A stretch of 64,000 bases of DNA from Heterobilharzia americana (GCA_944470555.2 OX104128.1:59279257-59343256); one strand, 5' to 3'; counted from the first letter of the stretch, positions 31,795 to 43,714 are shown. Notes: a model not told the origin generated them from the letters alone. A program made the numbers and translations.

Positions 31795-33195
31795 AACAAG
31801 TTCATCCGCTCAAGTCACCACACTTCACAGCAGTATACAAAGAACAGGCGGATAGAATAAGAGTGGTGTCAAAGTAGACAAGGTTGTATGAGGCAGTAGA
31901 CCATTTGAAGATTAAGTTTAGTGCGAATACTCAAGCTGTAGATGTCAAAGTGTGAATACATCTGCATCATTGTGACTGATATTTTGCCATATCACCAAGA
32001 CTTCTCAACCACTGATTCTTTTCGTCTCAGTGACCCCAGTCAGGTAGTCTACATTTACTCACTCGACTCGGACGAACATTCGCGGACTTACTTGGCCACA
32101 TCTTGGTCTCGCTACCCTGAACCCTCTTCCAACCGAATTCAACTTCTTCTAGCATGGCACTTCTAGGCAGGCGGTGACTCAGCATGGGCAAGCCATGTAT
32201 AAACCAGCCATCTCAGTCGACTAAGGTTCACAACCTCATCAATCGACTTATCAGTCTTGCCTAGTACCTATCGTCTGTCCTCAACATTGGTCACACGGCG
32301 ATGATCGCACTAAAGGCAAGCAATACTACAAAGACACCTGTGACCGAAACCGTGTGATCGCTTCATGTCTTCTTTTACCAACAGTGTCTCACAGCCGTAT
32401 AAGAGAACAGAACGGACTGCAGAGCAGTATACTGTTCTTTGGCAGATAATCGGATATCTCACCAGTTAGTGCCATAGACGACGCAGTTTGTCAAGTGATA
32501 AACGGGCCTTCCATATCCGAGCTGAGATTGTGTCAGGAACCTGTCCGTTCGGCCAACGCAACTCAATTAAGTGAAGTGGTTGATGCATTCCACCACCTAC
32601 TTCACTGCCTATCATTGAACTAGAAGTAGTTGATCAGTCCTGCAGCATGCCAAACATACTCAGATGCGTGCGCAACGTGTTTAGAAGATGCTGCATTTTG
32701 TCAGGGTCTTCACCTAACAAGACAATGTCGTCTGCGTGCTCTAAATGAATTGGACGCCTTTCAGGGAGTAGATCAATCCCTGTGAAGTCAGACGTACCTA
32801 GAGTTATGTCCATAAGGACATCTATGATGAAATTAAATGTGAACGGTGACAGTGGGCATCCCTAGCAGATGTGACTAGCTGTCGTCAGTCGAAATGGCAA
32901 CTGTTCATGAACCCTAAAGTGACTGCATGAGTTGAAGCAGAGAGCTTTGATTAACATTATATACTTGCTCGGTACTCAGCAGTAGTGTATACAAACAAGT
33001 GGATAGAAAAAGAGTGATATCAAAGTAGAAAAAGATGTATTGCAGGAGAAAGAATTAAGCAACGAAGGTACGACATAACATTTAAGCTTCAAAGAACATC
33101 AAAATATGAATAAAACTGTGCCATTGTGGTCGATTATTTACCATTTTACCAAAGGACCTCAACTGATAATTCCTCTCATCTTGAGGACCATGAAA
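31795..33195 (-). pseudogene. Family X retrotransposon, two adjacent degraded copies
   Basis: 31795-32980 is an antisense copy that includes the RT core: on the - strand around 32700-32900 it reads QGCPLSPFTFNFIID-like sequence, TGIDLLPERRP and HADDIVLLGED, then the C-terminal region to 31795. 32985-33195 is a second, tail-end fragment starting with the same tail words (ACAAACAAGTGGATAGAAAA). Both lie in intron 4. Confidence 0.7.
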
Positions 33196-33289
33196 CTCGG
33201 TCATAGGAATTATGAGCAAAATATAGATGCATCCCAGCAATACAGTACAGTTTCCATATTATATTTGTTTATTTGCTTTATAACATAGT

Positions 33290-34870
33290 GATGCAGTAAT
33301 ATTTACTTGATGACGTTTCGAGCATAAATTATCATTGCTCATAATCATATCAATATAATCACACAGCACTTTCAATATCTGACTTGCATATATACCCACC
33401 CTATCACCTGATATTCTTTGTTTTTATTGGTAGTAAACTTTAGCATATCTCTGGTATATGTACTACATCATTCCTGATTATGTGTTGAGTGCTCGTTGAT
33501 TCGATGAAGAGAGATTCAGTAATCAATCTCTCATTCCGTCTCCACCTAATTATATTGGAGTGAAGTACTATGGTTTTATCCCACTGTATTGTATAGTTGT
33601 GCGTTAATACCTGAATTGTAACAGCCGAACATTTCCCCCGGATTATTGCTCTAATTGAGGTCTGTTATTCTTGATTAAGCTGAATACCTATGTTCAACTA
33701 TTGTAATTGACCATGCCGACTGGTTACTTTGGTCTATGTATTTGACCTCACGTTGACTGCATAGGATTTGGTAGATTTGATTATTTTACTTAATCAGTTG
33801 TTTAGGATCCTTACGCCAGTCGTCGAAGCTCTATCATTTATACATTCGACTAAACCTGCCTTAACTGACGTTTGAACATGTGACTTGAAGTCTAGATACC
33901 TGTTGGAATGTGACAGTTTTCTTTAGATGGTCCAAACCACTGTCTGTTCTTCGTTTCATCCAGCAATCCAACATAGGTAGTTCTCCTTGTTCATTTTTTC
34001 CCTGGTAAGTGAATTGGACTGCACTACTACTGAGTTTATATGTGTTACCAAATTGTCTATATGTTCTGATTTCAACACTGTAAATGTGTCATCCACATAT
34101 CGCCACCATATCTTAGGTGTAGGATTATACGTCTGTGAAGTCATTTCCTTCCAACTATCCATAAATATATCTGCTAGGATTGTAGATATTAATGATCCGA
34201 TTACTACTGCTTCTGTTTGTCTGTATATTTTGTTTTTAAACTTGAATACTGTGGATGTTAGGCACAACTGTACGCCTAAAATGATTTCATCATGCGATAT
34301 CTTAGTTGTATGAGTAAGTTATGAGTCATTGTTTGTTTGAATTTCGACTGTCTCCAGTGCCATAATGATCAGTATTTTAGTATAGAGACTTGTTACATCG
34401 AAACTAATCATTTTTCTCATCTTCCTCTATATACAGGTCATTAAGCCTTAATTTTAACCCATAAGAGTTTTCTAGTCTCGAATTTAAACGGTTTCTAATA
34501 ATACTCGGCTATTTCAATCGACGCCATACAACAAGAGACAACCACACAATACAGTAGGATAAAACCACTTCAATTAAGTCCAATGTAATTAGGTGGATAG
34601 AGAGATTGATTACTGAGTCTTTGTTCATCGAATCAACGAACACTCAACACATGTAACAGGAATGATACAACACCTAGACCAGAGATATATGAAAAATTTA
34701 ACTACCAATAGAAATAAGGAATATCTGGTGATAGGACTATAAAAGTCAGATATCAAAAGTCCTGTTTGATTACACTAATAGTATATGCAATGATAATTTA
34801 TGCTGCAAACATCATGAAGTAAACAATACTGTATCACGCTGTGTTATAAATCAAATAAGCAAATCTAATA
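33290..34870 (-). mobile_element. Penelope-like element with inverted pseudo-LTRs
   Basis: The outer segments 33290-33620 and 34545-34870 are imperfect reverse complements of each other; for example GTTGATTCGATGAAGAGAGA reappears inverted near 34620. Between them the - strand encodes a reverse transcriptase piece (33956-34267) with IFMDSWKEM and KIWWRYVDDTFTVLKSEHID, the YVDD box typical of Penelope-like RT. The GIY-YIG domain is not visible in this copy. Internally deleted and inactive. Located in intron 4. Confidence 0.75.
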
Positions 34871-34879
34871 TGAAATTAC

Positions 34880-35320
34880 ATTCTACCTCAATGCTCAAGT
34901 CTTACGCTTATATTAACAGTCCAGTTCCATCTATTATACCATAAAGTAGTAATTCTACCTTGTTGTTTGTACTGTCGGTATATGGAGCGGATCATTTTGA
35001 TGTCGACCGACTAATGTATCGTTTTCCTTCAGATAGCATCGATTAACTTTTGATAGTACACATCAATAGTACACAATAATCTAGTTGAGGGTAATTTAAG
35101 CACTGAATAGGTTTTCTTTCGGATACGTTTGAATGTGATAGATCAGAGTATAGAACAGTTGTAATTTGTTCGATAAATACATGGAAGTAAGTTGAGACTC
35201 ACTCAAGATTTTCAAATACAAATGAATATTTTTGTATGTTTTAGCATCAGCACAGTTAAACTTTAATCATTATAATCGACTACACTTGTTCTTATGTGTG
35301 ATTTTTTTTTTAATTACGTG
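34880..35320. other. Intron 4 sequence, no recognised feature
   Basis: AT-rich, with nothing recognised. Confidence 0.3.
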
Positions 35321-35329
35321 AATTGAAGC

Positions 35330-35840
35330 CAATTTGACGAGGTTATGAACCTTCATGGATTGAGATGGTTGGGACACGTACTACGTATGCCTAGTCACTG
35401 ATTGCCTCGTCACACAATGTTGGCCGAAGTAGGCCTGGGCTGGAAAAAGGCCCGAGGTGGCCAGACTAAAACATGGCACGAATGTATGAAGTCTCTGACT
35501 GTTGGTTTGAGCGATGTGGGGGGCGATGCAGACTAGGTGGTTGGGGTCTGCGGGACAAGAGGAATCAGTGGTTGGAGACTTTAGGTGATATGGCTCAGAA
35601 CTGATGTTGGTGGCACAGATGTATACACACATTTTCCTCATCTTAACGATGTTATATCGATTCTCACCATTTTCTCATTCTTCCTTTCTCTCTTTGAGTA
35701 CTTTGTATTTCTTTTGTGTGAATTATCTTCATCTTTCACCTCATTACCTTTCTACTTGATGTACTGATATGAGCTATGGTAACTCGAACCGTTACGCAGT
35801 AATGCCTGTTCCTATGTTGATGATGATGATGCCCTTTTGT
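35330..35840 (+). mobile_element. Family X retrotransposon 3' part
   Basis: 5'-truncated at the RT C-terminal region (GACGAGGTTATGAACCTTCA, GGGACACGTACTACGTATGC) with the full 3' tail ending in TGTTGATGATGATGATG. Very close to 41020-41520 and therefore relatively young. Confidence 0.75.
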
Positions 35841-36085
35841 CTACTAGTCGTCAGTGAGTGGAATTCTAAGACTTTATGACGTGGATTGGAATAAATAGTT
35901 CTCTTCATAGATGACTTATGAGGTAATAGGATGGTATACTTGCTTAGAACTGAACGATGGTACAGTTTAAAGCATAAATAATGCATAGTTGTACATCTCA
36001 GTTTCCATTTTTCTCTTTGTATGTGTGTTTATGCTCGTTTCTTTTCTTTCAAAGAAAAATATATATGTATATATATATATTTCAG

Positions 36086-36308
36086 GTGGTCATTTGTAGG
36101 AACACTTGATTGGATTGATTGGTTCCGAAATAATGGTTTATTCTTATTTCTTATAATTATGCTGACTGTCTGTGGAATACCTGTTACTCTAATACTTGGA
36201 TTTCATGTGTATTTGGCTTCAGTTAACAAAACCACTTGGGAAACAGTAGCACATGATCGTATCACTTATTTACAGAGTTTGAAATCTCATGAGAATCCTT
36301 TCAATCAG
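36086..36308 (+). CDS. ZDHHC12: ZDHHC12-like palmitoyltransferase, exon 5
   Basis: Acceptor TATATTTCAG at 36085 and donor CAG/GTGAAT at 36309; phase 2 in, phase 0 out. Encodes the end of W257 and residues 258-331: the luminal loop (FVGTLDWIDWFRNNG), TM4 (about 274-300), the TTWE form of the conserved TTxE motif (306-309), and ENPFNQ at the end. The NKTTWE...RITYL...NPF order is that of ZDHHC12. Confidence 0.93.
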
Positions 36309-36539
36309 GTGAATTTCAACTTGAAGTGTTATTATAATTTTAATTACATTTCATTTAGTTTTTCCTCTAATTGCTTACGTGTTTTGTTGTAATTGGTATA
36401 ATTATTTTCTTCGTTATTTGTGTCAGTTATCATTGTCTGGTTGGTTGCATTTATACGGCAGTTATTGTATATTTCCAACTGTGATCTCGTTCACCGTTCT
36501 CATTTAATTTCATTATAGATGTTCTAATAGACATAACCT

Positions 36540-36790
36540 TAGGTAAGTCTGACTTCAAAGGGATTGATGCATTTCCTGGAGGTCATCTGGTTGACTTTGA
36601 GAGTATGCAGACGATATTGTCTTGTTTGATAAAGATGCTGACTCAATGCAGGGTCTTTTGAACGCATTGAGCAGAAATTTGAATGTTTGACAAACGTTTT
36701 GCATCTGTCGTAAAATATCAGATGATGCTCCAGGACTGGTTTGCCAAAAGTTCCCCCATTTTAAATGATAATGAGTGAAGTAGTGAAATT
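36540..36790 (+). pseudogene. Family X reverse transcriptase core fragment
   Basis: Related to 170-470: ACTTCAAAGGGATTGATGCA, TTTCCTGGAGGTCATCTGG, and the CAGATGATGCTCCAGGACTG segment. A frameshift lies inside the YADD region. Located in intron 5. Confidence 0.65.
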
Positions 36791-37194
36791 TTTGACATTA
36801 TTTAGGGGAGTTTCATCACCCTGAATGCGGTGGTTACTGATGAAATATTTGCTTGGATACAGAAGGGGCAATCGGCACTTGTCAACTCCAGTCATCTATG
36901 ACGCCGACTAGCGAGAATTCTGACAATCTATCATAGATGAATATACTATTCTAAAGTCCATTCTGTCTTGTCATACAGTCGACATGAACTGTGCAATTTG
37001 TAAATCATTTACAAATTGACCATCTTATTCTATGTCCCTGTTAGCAGGATTTCAACCTTAATTCGTGTTTCACATGTGAGAATTAACATATCAATATTTC
37101 GTATTTTGCTTACTTATTATTTCTGTGTAGTATCAGTCAGTCACGAGTCTAGTGGTATACTATCTAAAACATCGTTTAACACGTGTGGTTCCCC

Positions 37195-37400
37195 CGTTGT
37201 TTGACCTCCTTTAGCAGATGGACTCCTTTGCGGATGTCTCGATACTGTCGTAGTATTCATTGTGTTGTAGTCTACTTGATGGCTAGCGATTGGATTCGTC
37301 TTATTTAGGACTCGTCACCTAGATGTGTCTACATTGCAGTGAGACTCGAACCTGATACCTCTCACTTCAAAACACCATAGCGTTATCCATAGTTTAATTA
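37195..37400 (-). mobile_element. Sm-alpha-like SINE, degraded
   Basis: GCAGATGGACTCCTTTGCGG at the left, the hammerhead remnant ACTCGTCACCTAGATGTG (GTGACGAG on the - strand), and an A-box-like head at the right. GAAA is altered to GAAT. Located in intron 5, ending close to the exon 6 acceptor. Confidence 0.6.
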
Positions 37401-37438
37401 TAGAGACTTTCTTTTTTTCTTTTCTTGTCAATCAATAG

Positions 37439-37642
37439 GGTTACTTATGGAATTGTTATGCTTTTTGTTGTTCTCGTCACCCATTTGGTTGGGATCGAAT
37501 TTATGCTAATTCTGCTGAACGATTTACTCCTTTCAATAAAAAAGACTCTCATAGTTATAATGATACAAATACACCTATATGTGTTCATCCTGATACCTGT
37601 GAATCAAACAACCAAACTAATCGTATCAATCAACCTGTTTAA
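37439..37642 (+). CDS. ZDHHC12: ZDHHC12-like palmitoyltransferase, exon 6 (C-terminus)
   Basis: Acceptor CAATCAATAG at 37438; phase 0; stop TAA at 37640-37642. Encodes residues 332-398. It begins GYLWNCYAFCCSRHPFGWD, which with the preceding NPFNQ forms the C-terminal PaCCT-like region of DHHC enzymes. It ends in a polar, Asn/Thr/Ser-rich cytosolic tail of about 40 residues with no recognised sorting signal. The six exons sum to 1197 nt with all phases compatible. Confidence 0.9.
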   Translation, partial: GYLWNCYAFCCSRHPFGWDRIYANSAERFTPFNKKDSHSYNDTNTPICVHPDTCESNNQTNRINQPV

Positions 37643-38400
37643 TTATCGCTTAGATTAACGTGTTTTTGTATGCATATCTCTAAATATAGGCTTGTTAAAT
37701 GTTCAGTTTTTTTTAAAATATATATATTGTATTTTTCAATTCTTAAATGTTGTCTGCATATTGAACATAGAAAGATTTTGCTTTTCATAAGTTTATTGGT
37801 ATAAAATTATTTCTACGTTTTGAGTTTCAAGTTATTTTTTATCTTATTCTCTTTTGTCATACTACTGCTTCAGTGTAGTCTCTCTAGTTTTAAGTTTTAT
37901 ATTCAGCATATTCAGTGTGTATGAGTAACTTTGATTACTCTTTACTGCTGGTGCATAATTAACATGCTTTATAAACTAAGTGTTATATGTGATGATTATC
38001 GTGTTTTTGCAAATCTCATATCATTGTTACAATGGAATTCGATTATTTTTTTTATCATCATTCGTTCAGCTTTTTGTTTTCCTAGAAGGAAAAAAAAAGA
38101 ACACTAACTGCTGATACCGCCGAACATGAAGAGTCCTTTGATTTTTCTTTCCGAGTTCATTTTTAAATGAATTGATAATCTTTCATAAATATTCTTCAGT
38201 TTTCATCTTATGTATACCAATCTAAAGAGTTGTTTTTGTGTGTTGTGTTTACGTCTTTTTCTTAGATAAAAAGGGAAGAATAATAACAATGATGACAAGT
38301 ATATTACTGAAACAGTTGTGATAAACTAGCATCCTACTGTTTCTAATAGGTGAACTTTCTTCAGAGTTATTGTGTTTATCTGATTTATTCTTCTCTGTCT
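37643..38400 (+). other. 3' flank / probable 3' UTR of ZDHHC12-like gene
   Basis: Very T-rich, repeat-poor sequence after the stop codon. I found no canonical AATAAA here, so the poly(A) site is not placed. Confidence 0.4.
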
Positions 38401-38408
38401 CTCTCTTC

Positions 38409-38410
<2 letters not shown>

Positions 38411-38464
<54 letters not shown>
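38411..38464. repeat. (GT)27 microsatellite
   Basis: Uninterrupted GT dinucleotides, likely polymorphic in length. Confidence 0.95.
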
Positions 38465-38467
<3 letters not shown>

Positions 38468-38629
38468 CCAAGTTAATGGCTTGCTGTCTACTTATCCATT
38501 GTATTGAATTGCATTTCATCCTGGAATATATCTAGAACAGATGCTGTGTATTCATACACTTATCTCAGAAGCGTTTTCACCTATAGCTATGCTGACTAAC
38601 TGATAGAATCAATGTAGAACCTTGTACAT

Positions 38630-39180
38630 TGACTCAAGTTGTCACATTTCATAGAAGTACACAAAGAACAGGAGAATAGAAAAAGACTGATATTGAAGTA
38701 TATAAAGTTGTGTGAAGAAATAAACAAGTTCAAGATAACAATTAGTGCAATTATTCGAGCTTTAGAAGACGTCAGGAAGTGAGTACATCTGCGCCACTGT
38801 CACTGATTTTCAGCTGTGTTACCAAAAGTCTGATTCGTTTTGTCTTGAGGACTCTAACCTGGCAGTCTATATCTATTCACATGACTCAGAGGAACAGTTG
38901 GAGACTTCATCGACTGGTGCCGCATCTTTGTCTTGCCACTCTGAACCTTCTTCCAACCTAATCCAACTTCTCTAGACATGACATATCGGATTGGATGGTG
39001 ACTTTGCATGCATAGTACATGCCTTAGCCATCTTGCTCAGTTGATTAAGGTTCACAATCTTATCAATCGACTTGCTTAATACCCTTTTGCCTGATCTCAA
39101 CATTACTCATATCGCTAGCAATGCTACGAAACTACCTGTGATCAAAATCCTACAGCTATTCAAGTATATTTGAAGAAATC
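38630..39180 (-). mobile_element. Family X-like retrotransposon 3' fragment
   Basis: Antisense tail and RT C-terminal remnants (TACACAAAGAACAGGAGAAT, GTACATCTGCGCCACTGTCA, CAGTTGATTAAGGTTCACAA), similar to 31795-32300. No open frame. Confidence 0.65.
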
Positions 39181-39189
39181 GAGAAAAAG

Positions 39190-40670
39190 ACGCCATAATG
39201 GATGACAGCATTCCATGAAATGAACAGGAGTAGATCAGAGTTAATGTATTCAGTCACAAAATAAGTAATTTCCAAACATTTTAATATTCATTAGTAGCAT
39301 GATTTAAGGTAATTAGTCTTACATAAGGGACAGAGGTTTCTTTCGATCGATTTCTACTAACTTACACTAAGCACAGTATAACTTGACTTTGGTTGGATAC
39401 ATTGCAAAGTATATCGATAAACTTAAATCAACCATAATAAATTTCTCAACTGAATAAATAAGCATTTAACAAATAATTTCTATAGTTATCCATTAAATAC
39501 TTTTCTTAAAAATGTGATTTATCTACTCATCAGATAGGTAATAATCATCCAAACATGAAACTTTAAGTCACAGGGTAGTAAGTTAGTTTGCACTCGTAAG
39601 ATATCTCTTATAGGATATACCATGTAAAGGAAGTAATAGTTTTTTTTAAAGTATCTGAGATAAATTGTTGAAGTGAAGAGTTCAATTTTTGCTGACCCCT
39701 ACCTAGTAAAGTGTTTTCAGCACTCATTAAAATATTCGAGCAACTTTATAAATATCAGACTTTTAAGTTTAACCTCAAATCTAAATGAGACTTATATGCC
39801 CACTTGTAGTTCTTTGACTCGTGTATTGTTGCTAATACAAAACAAAATGAGTATCATCAAATTTGGATTATATCTCATCTTTGTTGGTTTTCTCATATTT
39901 TTCTAGAAATTTTTTCATTGAGCGTATTATATAAGGGAGCTACAACTAGCTAGTATAATAGCCTATGCTTTTACCATTTATTACTTCCTATATTTTACCT
40001 ATTCTTCACTCTTAGTTTACTAAAAAAGGACTATGTTGTCTTGCGTAGATCTTTGAAAGCTGTCAGTACAGTATAAATACTGTGCCTATGGTTCAACTGA
40101 TTAACACTATAGTCGACAGACATTCAATATCTATCAGGTAACTAGCTATAGTCATTTTAGTCACGGTTCTCTTTACGTATCTTCTCAAGGAGTACAGTGA
40201 AAAATTATATTAGACTGTACGTTCATGCGGCTAAATATAGGAATTCATTTGCACCTGTCTTATCCAGTATGCATCTAATGGGAGAGAAAAGTGTTAGAAT
40301 AGAACTCACATATCAATAATAAATAATCAATGTTTCCAGTAGGTATAATTTCACCTATTGCCACTATTATTTACATAATTTAAGTCGCTGTAATTAACAC
40401 TATTCTAAATGTTGTAAAGGAGTATACAATTTTACTGGAATTTTAAATTGTTTGAAAGAAAGTGATTACTCTTTTTCTTCTTCTTCTTCTGCCTATTATC
40501 ATTATTATTAAGCTTAGACTGATATTGTAGTCGCTAATTATGAAAACTGAAGTTTGTTAAATCGAATACCGGAGTCAGAAAAGTTGTATACGTGCTTAGG
40601 AGTACACAGTATGCGTTATGAGAAATCATTTTTCTCTACGCTGTACCATATCTCACCATTTTGTCATTCC
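39190..40670. other. No recognised feature
   Basis: AT-rich intergenic DNA. A 77-codon open frame at 39673-39906 has a hydrophobic end but no supporting context. Confidence 0.3.
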
Positions 40671-40679
40671 TTTTTCTTA

Positions 40680-41530
40680 CTTACTCACTTACCTGGGAAG
40701 TAGGATGAACCCTGGTGGGTTAGTTGCCGATGAGATTTCGGCACGGATACAAAAGGCTCGATTGGCTTTTGCCAATTTGCGCCACCTATGGCGCCGCCGT
40801 GATATTCGTTTGTCTATTAAGGGTCGTGTGTACTGCACAGCAGTCCGCTCTGTTCTACTGTATGGCTGTGAAACATGGCCACTGAAAGTGGAGGATACAA
40901 AAAGGCTTCAGGTGTTTGACCACCGTTGCCTTCGTAATATAGGACGTATTCCGTGGTGTCACCACATGAGTAATGCAGAAGTTAGGTGTAGAGTTTTGGG
41001 GAGAAGAGGTAAGTCAGTTGACGAGGTTGTGAACCTTCATCGACTGAGATGGTTGGGACACGTACTACGTATGCCTAGTCACCGATTGCCACCTCACACA
41101 ATGTTGGCTGATGTGGGTCCAGGCTGGAAAAAGGCCCGAGGTGGCCAGACTAAAACATGGCACGAATGTATGAAGTCTCTGACTGTTGGTTTAAGCCATG
41201 TAGGGAGGGCGATGCAGACTAGGTGGTTGGTGTCCGTGGGACAAGAGGAACCAGTGGTTGGAGACCCTAGGTGATATGGCTGAGAACCGAAGTCAGTGGC
41301 GCAGATGTATACACACATTATCCTCATCTTAACAACGCTATACCGAATCTCACTATTTTGTCACTCCTCTTTCCTTTCTTCTCGTACTTTATATTTCTTT
41401 TGACTGCATTCACTTATCTTCATCCTTCACCTCACTACCTTTCTACTTGATGTAGTGATATGAAGTGTGGCAAGTTGGACCGTTACGCAGTAATGCCTGG
41501 TCCTATTTTGATTGATTGATTTAGCATCCA
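40680..41530 (+). mobile_element. Best-preserved family X non-LTR retrotransposon 3' end
   Basis: Open from about 40680 to 41272. It encodes YLGSRMNPGGLVADEISARI, LAFANLRHLWRRRDIRLS, LLYGCETWPLKVEDTKRLQV, then the long RT C-terminal domain through HRLRWLGHVLRMPSHRLPPH and GWKKARGGQTKTWHE. This region follows the RT palm in CR1/RTE-like elements. The non-coding tail runs to the TTTTGATTGATTGATTTA end near 41523. Because it is 5'-truncated, the 218-codon frame is not a host gene. It is the reference for the other family X copies in this window. Confidence 0.85.
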
Positions 41531-41539
41531 CAAGTAAGA

Positions 41540-42710
41540 TATTATATGGGATACACCATTCAGAGACAATAATAATAATCGCTTTATTCTAAACAGCATA
41601 TATGAAACATTGTGAAATTTTCAGGAGGTAACGTTTCAACAAATACTCTCGATGTATAGAATTTTTTTCAAAGAAATAAAATTTTTATATGTGAATAGTA
41701 TCAATGATAACGAAACTGAAGGCACTAAATTGAAATGAATAGCTGGTTTTGAATGAATACAAAACTATACTGTTGGTGATTAAAGCAGCTAGCACAAAAA
41801 GAAAATTGTATTCTTAAACAATTATATCTACATTTTCATCCATCTCAAAGTTTTTCCCTTGTTTCATTTTTATCTTGAGAAACGAGAGTTTAAAAATATT
41901 TCAAAACAATACAAGAGGAGTATGTAATATACATCTAGAAGATATATCTGAAAAGATTTGAACAATCAGAAAGGGAATAATTTGATGAAATATTGTCATT
42001 GAAAAATATTTTGATAGCCTATAATTTAAGCAGGTTGAAATATTGATTTACTAAGAGAACCTTATTGAAATGAGGAGTTGAATTTATGCTAAGTGATCAT
42101 TGGTCAACTTGACATTGTATTGTTAGAAATATTCAGTGTTTTCAACACTCATTTCTTACTAAAGCATTCGAAGAAGCTAAAGTTTGACTAGTTATACTAC
42201 AGGTTTTATGTTCCTGACATAAAGAAGGGTTTACTTCAATACTTTATTCCTGTGGTAAATTATTGGTGTAGGAACCTTGTGTTACATGATATATATTTAT
42301 AGTTATTAGCGTACACTTGACTTGATCAACTGTAATTCATTAAATGATGGTGTGTTTATTACAAGTTTAAATAAACAATTTGATTAGTGAACACGCAAAC
42401 ATATGATTCGCTTTAGACTAGTATTATACTGTTCGTTTTGGTGGGAATTTATTTTCTGAATCATAAAAGTATAAGCCTGTTTACAGACGGTTTAAATTCA
42501 TACGATAAAAGTTTTGATTCACTGCTAGTATGATGTGATCTAAGATTCGGTGCTATTGAATCCTAGTTACCTTAAGAAATAATTAATTTCAGACTACGAA
42601 ACATGCCCATTGAATCATAGAGAAGAGATAATTCAGCGAAGAGGAATTTCTTTTCCGACGATGTCATTTTCCAAAGCTGTACAGTCGTATTTATATATTT
42701 TAGAAGTAGT
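41540..42710. other. No recognised feature
   Basis: AT-rich intergenic DNA with no exon-like frame or recognised repeat. Confidence 0.35.
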
Positions 42711-42714
42711 ATTC

Positions 42715-43080
42715 ATTATGGACTGACATCAGTTGGGGAACCATTGAAAATCTGGGAGCACTGGACATCTGTTTCGTCCTAGTATGGGACTCAGCAGTAC
42801 GCACCCACGACCCGGCTAGGGATCGAACTCAGGACCTTCAGGTTTCACGGCGAACACGTTAACCATTCAGTCACTGGGTCTGTTTCCAGTGGTTCACAAT
42901 TTCCAACTTCTGTCAATTCATGACATAGCGCGATTGTCACCCAAGGTCTTCGACCCCTAGCGGGGTCGTGGGTGCTTACTGCTGAGGAGTAGCATACCAG
43001 GACGAAAAAGCTGTCCAGTGCTCCCAGATTTTCAATTCTTCTCCAACTGATGTCAGTCTATGATGAATGCTACTTCTAAA
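42715..43080. mobile_element. Head-to-head inverted dimer of hammerhead SINE family 2
   Basis: The left arm, 42715-42900, is on the - strand: tail GACTGACATCAGTTGGGGAA outermost, then hammerhead, then B-box-like GGGATCGAACTC, then A-box-like CATTCAGTCACTGGGTC innermost. The right arm, about 42930-43080, is on the + strand, ending in TCTCCAACTGATGTCAGTC. The left-arm hammerhead lacks three core bases (CTGAGTCCC instead of CTGAGGAGTCCC); the right-arm core is intact. Confidence 0.7.
42972..43025 (+). ncRNA. Hammerhead-like ribozyme motif, family 2
   Basis: 5' core CTGAGGA (42982-42988, fits CUGANGA), 3' core GAAA (43004-43007), and cleavage triplet GTC (43013-43015). Stem I pairs ACTG with CAGT next to the core, extended by a wobble. 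Stem II is weak in this copy (GTAG against GGAC gives two pairs), though other copies have GTCC/GGAC. Helix III is minimal (AAA-GC-TGT), as in Sm-alpha hammerheads. The family consensus looks functional; this copy is borderline. Confidence 0.55.
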
Positions 43081-43089
43081 TTAAAAATC

Positions 43090-43700
43090 CCCATTCATCT
43101 CAAAAATACAGTATTTATTTATGTCATAAACATATAACAATCTATTATAAAACAATAGGGTATGCTTACATTATTAACCTAGTGCTAGAAAACCAGGACC
43201 AAGAATGCAAAGTAGTTGCGTAATAAACTAAAACGGTAGAAATATGGAGGAAGGCAGGGAGTTGTTGTTGGATAAGAAACGCAAATATTGAGTGTCCACT
43301 TGATAGATGTACAGAAGGTGAAGAATGAGACAATGGTCATAATGCAGGTGATAATAATCAACTAATTAATTATAATGAAATCGAAAAAAAAGTGAAAGTG
43401 TTAAGCCCATGATAAGATGAGAGGTTGAACATACTTGTTTTGCACTCAGAGATCAGGCTTGAATTGATGAATTGTCAGTGCTTCCGCTGTGCACAACTTT
43501 TGAAGGTGTACTCTTTTTGAACTATTCCATCTGACAAGATAAATGATACACATATAACACATAGGCCGCACAAAGCGCACGTTTCCCAAATGTATCTCTG
43601 AGCACTATTCTGCATAGTTGTCGAGGAGAGAATGTAAATCAATTAACAGTTCAATTCTTGGACATTTGGTCAACTCTGGACAGAAAGCTAAACCAGAATC
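43090..43700. other. No recognised feature
   Basis: AT-rich sequence between two SINE copies; nothing recognised. Confidence 0.3.
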
Positions 43701-43714
43701 CTCCTTCTTAAGTC

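Noticed and set aside
40618..41274. 218-codon open frame as a host gene
   Set aside because: Its content is the C-terminal part of a non-LTR reverse transcriptase and it recurs, broken, at many places in the window. The ATG at 40618 lies in flanking sequence.
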